This document shows, one piece after another, positions 5,907 through 8,271 of a DNA stretch of 8,271 nucleotides (position 1 is the stretch's first letter; every line of letters starts with the position of its first letter). The notes under the pieces were generated by a model that searched no databases, was not told the DNA's origin, and saw only the letters and a list, made by a program, of their open reading frames with translations. The position numbers were made by a program, and so were the translations under genes. Origin of the DNA: Thermoplasmatota archaeon (GTDB lineage Archaea; Thermoplasmatota; E2; DHVEG-1); NCBI GenBank assembly GCA_018334795.1, contig JAGXLH010000060.1, forward strand, positions 1 to 8,271, read 5' to 3'.

Positions 5907-6572
5907 TTGCATAAAAGTCTAATAATTGCCATTAGTTTTATTTTAAGTGTTTCACTCGTTAGCATTGCCACTGCTCATGTTCCCTATATTGAAAGATCTG
6001 ATTATTCCGAGGAAAACCCTTATTATGTTTGGAAGATGATTGAGAAATCTAAAGCCTTTTACGCCTGGTTGGAAAATGATGGAGAAAACACTGGTGACGA
6101 TATTGACGTGTTTAAGATAACAGTGAGAAACAGACCAGTTAATATCTATGTTGAACTCATTGTACCAGTTGTAAATAATTATTATGAAGATTTTGTTCCA
6201 TGGTATGCACTCATTGGACCCAATTTACCTAAGATAACTGAAGACTTACCGTTTAGCATACCTGATGGATATGGAGGAATCATAATGGAAAACGTCGAGC
6301 CAGGATCAGAAAGAGAAACGTTTTTTGAACCATTCGGTGGAAAATCATATTATAAAGGACCAATTTTAGATGAAAATATCACTGAATCAGGCACCTATTA
6401 TCTTTATTGCTGGGATCCTTATGAAAAGGGCGGAGATTATGTCATAGTAATAGGTAAAGGAGAATTCTTTGGCCCAATAGATATCATTCGAGGTCTAATC
6501 AACACCATTATTATTCGAAGAGACGGTGAATTACATGTTCCCACCCTTTCATCTCATAATTATTTAAAATAG
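5907..6572 (+). CDS. Exported beta-rich protein of unknown function
   Basis: A 221-residue protein using a TTG start. Residues 1-23 form a clean signal peptide (MHKSLIIAIS onward) with cleavage expected after ATA. The mature protein is rich in aromatic and acidic residues and predicted beta strands. Notable segments are VPWYALIGP (97-105), FEPFGGKSYY (140-149), YYLYCWDP (164-171) and GDYVIVIG (176-183). The final strands, of the GTYYLY...GDYVIVIG type, recall the jelly-roll pattern of PPC-like secreted domains, but no named family is recognised. There is a single cysteine in the mature part. No C-terminal membrane anchor or sorting motif is evident, so it is probably released or held by partners. 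The longer frame from ATG at 5856 would bury the signal peptide and begins upstream of the promoter's predicted start. It stands alone, with no partner gene on its strand. Confidence 0.82.
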   Translation: MHKSLIIAISFILSVSLVSIATAHVPYIERSDYSEENPYYVWKMIEKSKAFYAWLENDGENTGDDIDVFKITVRNRPVNIYVELIVPVVNNYYEDFVPWYALIGPNLPKITEDLPFSIPDGYGGIIMENVEPGSERETFFEPFGGKSYYKGPILDENITESGTYYLYCWDPYEKGGDYVIVIGKGEFFGPIDIIRGLINTIIIRRDGELHVPTLSSHNYLK

Positions 6573-6703
6573 GCCTAAGATAAAAATTTGATAAATATCA
6601 CTGATGATTAAAAATAATTTATAAAAACCAACTAAATAAATTTTAACATTGTTTGAAAAAGATGAAATAAAAGTGATAAACTAATAAAGACATATATAAT
6701 CTT
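6573..6703. other. AT-rich spacer between convergent genes
   Basis: This spacer lies between the end of the exported-protein gene and the 3' end of the tRNA gene. No open frame, strong hairpin or T-run on the plus strand was seen that would clearly end the rightward transcript. Confidence 0.5.
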
Positions 6704-6710
6704 AAAAAAA
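6704..6710 (-). terminator. T-run terminator of the tRNA gene
   Basis: Seven T residues on the minus strand begin two bases after the tRNA discriminator base. This is a typical archaeal intrinsic termination signal and leaves only a short 3' trailer to be removed. Confidence 0.65.
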
Positions 6711-6711
6711 G

Positions 6712-6834
6712 TGTCGGGGGCGGGATCTGAACCCGCGACCTCCTGATATCTTAACGCCAAAAGGCAACCTTTTTTCGAACCCTTTAAGCTGCGCTTATGA
6801 GTCAGGCGCTCTAACCAGGCTGAGCCACCCCGAC
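6712..6834 (-). tRNA. Elongator tRNA-Met(CAU), intron-containing, CCA not encoded
   Basis: All cloverleaf parts are present: acceptor stem GTCGGGG (6834-6828) pairing with CCCCGAC (6719-6713), D arm GCTC/GAGC, and anticodon stem CCTGA/TCAGG. The variable loop is AGGTC and the T arm is GCGGG, loop TTCAGAT, CCCGC. The discriminator is A at 6712 and CCA is not encoded. The anticodon CAT is at 6799-6797. The anticodon stem lacks the three G-C pairs of initiator tRNA, so this is an elongator type. The acceptor stem does not look like tRNA-Ile2 (usually starting GGGCC), so Met is preferred over Ile2 with modified C34. Exon 1 is 6834-6796 and exon 2 is 6747-6712, giving a 75-nt mature body. It lies on the same strand as the PIN gene with its own TATA element between. 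Confidence 0.95.
6748..6795 (-). other. tRNA-Met intron, 48 nt, at position 37/38
   Basis: The intron interrupts the anticodon loop after A37. A bulge-helix-bulge fold can be drawn, with a 5' bulge TAA (cut TA^A) and a 3' bulge ATA (cut AT^A). The 4-pair central helix joins CTCA with TAAG and contains one C-A mismatch. An inner helix of GCGC with GCGT follows. Inside the intron AAAAGG and CCTTTT can form a hairpin with a 3-nt loop. It should be removed by the archaeal tRNA splicing endonuclease and ligase. The exact cut sites are inferred from the fold. Confidence 0.88.
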
Positions 6835-6870
6835 AGCATGATGCATCTTACCCGCAAATAGACACACCCT

Positions 6871-6890
6871 TATAAAAACTTTCTAAAGAA
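6871..6890 (-). promoter_or_regulatory. Promoter of the tRNA-Met gene
   Basis: AGTTTTTATA on the minus strand, preceded by TTAGAA as a BRE-like element, lies about 41 nt before the tRNA 5' end. Transcription from about 6849 would leave a leader of roughly 15 nt for RNase P to remove. The element sits directly behind the PIN-gene stop codon. Confidence 0.55.
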
Positions 6891-6893
6891 AAA
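6885..6893 (-). terminator. Possible T-run end of the aIF2 gamma-PIN transcript
   Basis: TTTTT follows the PIN stop codon TGA directly on the minus strand. It may terminate the upstream operon, though it overlaps the tRNA promoter region and is short. Read-through into the tRNA is equally possible. Confidence 0.3.
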
Positions 6894-7307
6894 TCACTTC
6901 TCAAGAACTAATTGATGTTTCCCACGAAGAAAAATCCGAGGGATCCGTTTTTCTTTTAACCTGTTTCTTAAATCAATATCATTAGTAAATACCACTGCAT
7001 TAACTTTTCCAGCTTCATGTAGTAAGGCATCATCAGCATTTTTGTAATCTGGATGATCCCAAATTGGATAACGTTTGATGAATTGTAATGCAGGCTTTGC
7101 CAATTTTTTTTGTTTTCCTTTTCCCCTCTTTCGTATAATCTCAATCTCTTGAGACACTGCAACAGGTATTTTAATATTAAATGAGCCGAGTAATCGAGTT
7201 AATTCGGATTCTAAATTAAGTGAATATTCAAAAATCGTAAAAATAGCATTGGTATCTAAAAAAACAGGGATTATATTTGAATTTCCCCAAATCCTATGAG
7301 ATGCCAT
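6894..7307 (-). CDS. Fcf1-like PIN-domain protein (rRNA-processing type)
   Basis: A 137-residue single PIN domain with the acidic catalytic set visible: D18 in FLDTNA, E54 in SQEIE, D92-D93 in ADDALL, and D110 and D112 in TNDIDLR. The end IPRIFLRGKHQL is typical of the archaeal Fcf1/VapC9-like proteins that are often encoded next to aIF2 gamma. PIN domains are metal-dependent ribonucleases. The eukaryotic relative Fcf1/Utp24 cleaves pre-rRNA, and a role in ribosome maturation here is inferred from family and context. No antitoxin gene accompanies it, which argues against a toxin role. The ATG lies inside the aIF2 gamma gene, a 37-nt overlap in another frame, with no strong ribosome binding site, so translation may be coupled. 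No later start codon precedes the first catalytic Asp, which supports this start. Confidence 0.88.
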   Translation of the reverse strand: MASHRIWGNSNIIPVFLDTNAIFTIFEYSLNLESELTRLLGSFNIKIPVAVSQEIEIIRKRGKGKQKKLAKPALQFIKRYPIWDHPDYKNADDALLHEAGKVNAVVFTNDIDLRNRLKEKRIPRIFLRGKHQLVLEK

Positions 7308-8271
7308 CGTCCGTCAATCCGCCTACTAATCGCAATCCGCTGACCTTCATTGGCACAAACCGGTAATTTCAACGTGACAATAACAGTATTGTCATGAGAT
7401 TCAGTGACCACTCCAACAGTTGTTGCCGTTCCAATCGTAAGCATTAATGGTTCATTGGTTTTTATTTGCTCAACTGCTTTTTCTTCAATTGTTCCAACAA
7501 CGCGTTTTAATAATGTAACTTCCAAAGTGAATGAATCAAGCGTAGGAGGTAACTGATCAGGTTTACCAACGACCTTTCCAGAAAAAGAATCAGATTTTGT
7601 TCGTGCTGGATCTAGTTTTGTTCCAATAGCAATTAATCCACCGGGCGTGGCTTCTTTTACAGACAGTCCACCGGTAAAAAGAGAATCAACACTGGTTTTA
7701 ATTCGTTCAACTTTCTTTCGGCCCTTCTCCACAATGTCTCTACCCGGAGCAATCTCGATTTCGCTTCCTTCCTTTATCGTTCCTTGAATAAGAGATCCAC
7801 CAATTACACCACCCGTCATCCTATCTGGTCTAGCACCTGGCTTGTTAATATCAAAACTACGAGCTATATACATCAATGGTGGTTTTTCTAAATCTCTATT
7901 TGGAGTTGGAATAAAACGTTCTATTGCCTGGATGAGTACATCAATATTGATATCGTGATGGGCACAAACTGGAATTATGGGTGCATCTTCTGCACAGGTA
8001 CCTTTTACAAAATCTTTCATTTGCTGATAATGTTGTGCGGCTTCTTCTTCAGTCACCAGATCAATCTTATTTTGAATGATAACGATATTTTTAATTCCTG
8101 CAATATCAAGAGCAGTTAAATGCTCACGAGTTTGTGGTTGTGGACATTGTTCATTTGCTGCAATTACAAGCACTGCACCATCCATAATTGCTGCACTTGA
8201 CAACATGATTGCCATTAATGTTTCGTGACCTGGTGCATCAACAAATGAAACAGTACGAAGTAATTCAGTAG
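7271..8271 (-). CDS. Translation initiation factor aIF2 subunit gamma (5' end beyond window)
   Basis: The gamma subunit of the heterotrimeric aIF2 GTPase brings initiator Met-tRNA to the small ribosomal subunit. About 332 of the usual 410 or so residues are present. The frame is open to the right edge, and the missing part should hold the P-loop, switch 1 and zinc knuckle. Visible G-domain motifs are G3 DAPGHE (8239-8222) and G4 NKID. The G5 position reads VCA, where relatives usually have VSA. After the G domain come the two beta-barrel domains, with GGVIGGSLIQG, ATPGGLIAIGTKLDP and the C-terminal ISRRIDGRWHLIGFGEI, all diagnostic of aIF2 gamma rather than SelB or EF-Tu. An internal ATG at 8215 is not the start, because the conserved G3 motif lies upstream of it. 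The gene is followed by the PIN gene with overlap. Confidence 0.97.
   Translation of the reverse strand, partial: TELLRTVSFVDAPGHETLMAIMLSSAAIMDGAVLVIAANEQCPQPQTREHLTALDIAGIKNIVIIQNKIDLVTEEEAAQHYQQMKDFVKGTCAEDAPIIPVCAHHDINIDVLIQAIERFIPTPNRDLEKPPLMYIARSFDINKPGARPDRMTGGVIGGSLIQGTIKEGSEIEIAPGRDIVEKGRKKVERIKTSVDSLFTGGLSVKEATPGGLIAIGTKLDPARTKSDSFSGKVVGKPDQLPPTLDSFTLEVTLLKRVVGTIEEKAVEQIKTNEPLMLTIGTATTVGVVTESHDNTVIVTLKLPVCANEGQRIAISRRIDGRWHLIGFGEIQI

Noticed and set aside
6712..6834. tRNA read as initiator Met or as tRNA-Ile2 (CAU)
   Set aside because: The anticodon stem CCTGA/TCAGG lacks the initiator G-C triplet, and the GTCGGGG acceptor stem resembles elongator Met rather than Ile2. Modification of C34 cannot be read from DNA, so Ile2 is not fully excluded.
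6894..7307. PIN protein as a VapC-type toxin of a toxin-antitoxin pair
   Set aside because: No small antitoxin gene adjoins it. The upstream partner is aIF2 gamma, and the C-terminal segment fits the Fcf1-like group.

Overview
The window is from an AT-rich archaeon. It carries the gamma subunit of archaeal initiation factor aIF2 next to an Fcf1-type PIN gene, and an elongator tRNA-Met whose anticodon loop is split by an intron that folds into a bulge-helix-bulge-like structure. Several genes have BRE/TATA-type promoters and GGTGA- or GGAGG-type ribosome binding sites. A euryarchaeal or Thermoplasmatota-like lineage is plausible, but the sequence does not settle the genus.

Left part (1-4870): after a possible start of a leftward gene at the edge and about 200 bases of intergenic DNA, a small C4 zinc-finger gene reads rightward and converges on a leftward operon. 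In transcription order that operon is moxR (AAA+ ATPase), a DUF58 protein, a BatA-like von Willebrand factor A (VWA) membrane protein, and an exported single-pass membrane protein with a Gln/Asn/Ser-rich linker and two copies of a roughly 63-residue unit. Gene junctions are 13 nt apart, then 1-nt and 4-nt overlaps, so the products are probably made in step. The expected logic, from the MoxR/Bat family, is that the MoxR ATPase works with the VWA proteins as a membrane-associated chaperone or assembly machine. The fourth gene sits where BatD-like proteins sit and has an unusual extracytoplasmic part.

Middle (4870-6600): a short NfeD-like membrane protein reads leftward. A 58-residue glycine-zipper membrane protein, too short for ordinary ORF listing, reads rightward from the same intergenic region, which holds clustered ATGT/ACAT half-sites. 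An AT-rich gap of about 270 bases follows, then an exported protein of unknown function whose true start is a TTG behind a GGAGGA site rather than the upstream ATG.

Right part (6600-8271): the intron-containing tRNA-Met(CAU), with its own TATA element and T-run terminator, lies behind the PIN-domain gene. The PIN gene overlaps the end of the aIF2 gamma gene by 37 nt, and aIF2 gamma runs off the right edge. This is a translation and ribosome-biogenesis cluster.

No mobile element, CRISPR array or clear sign of recent transfer was seen. The points most worth a second look are the duplicated module in the last gene of the moxR operon, the slightly non-canonical tRNA intron fold, the two corrected start codons, and the unannotated glycine-zipper gene with its shared regulatory region.
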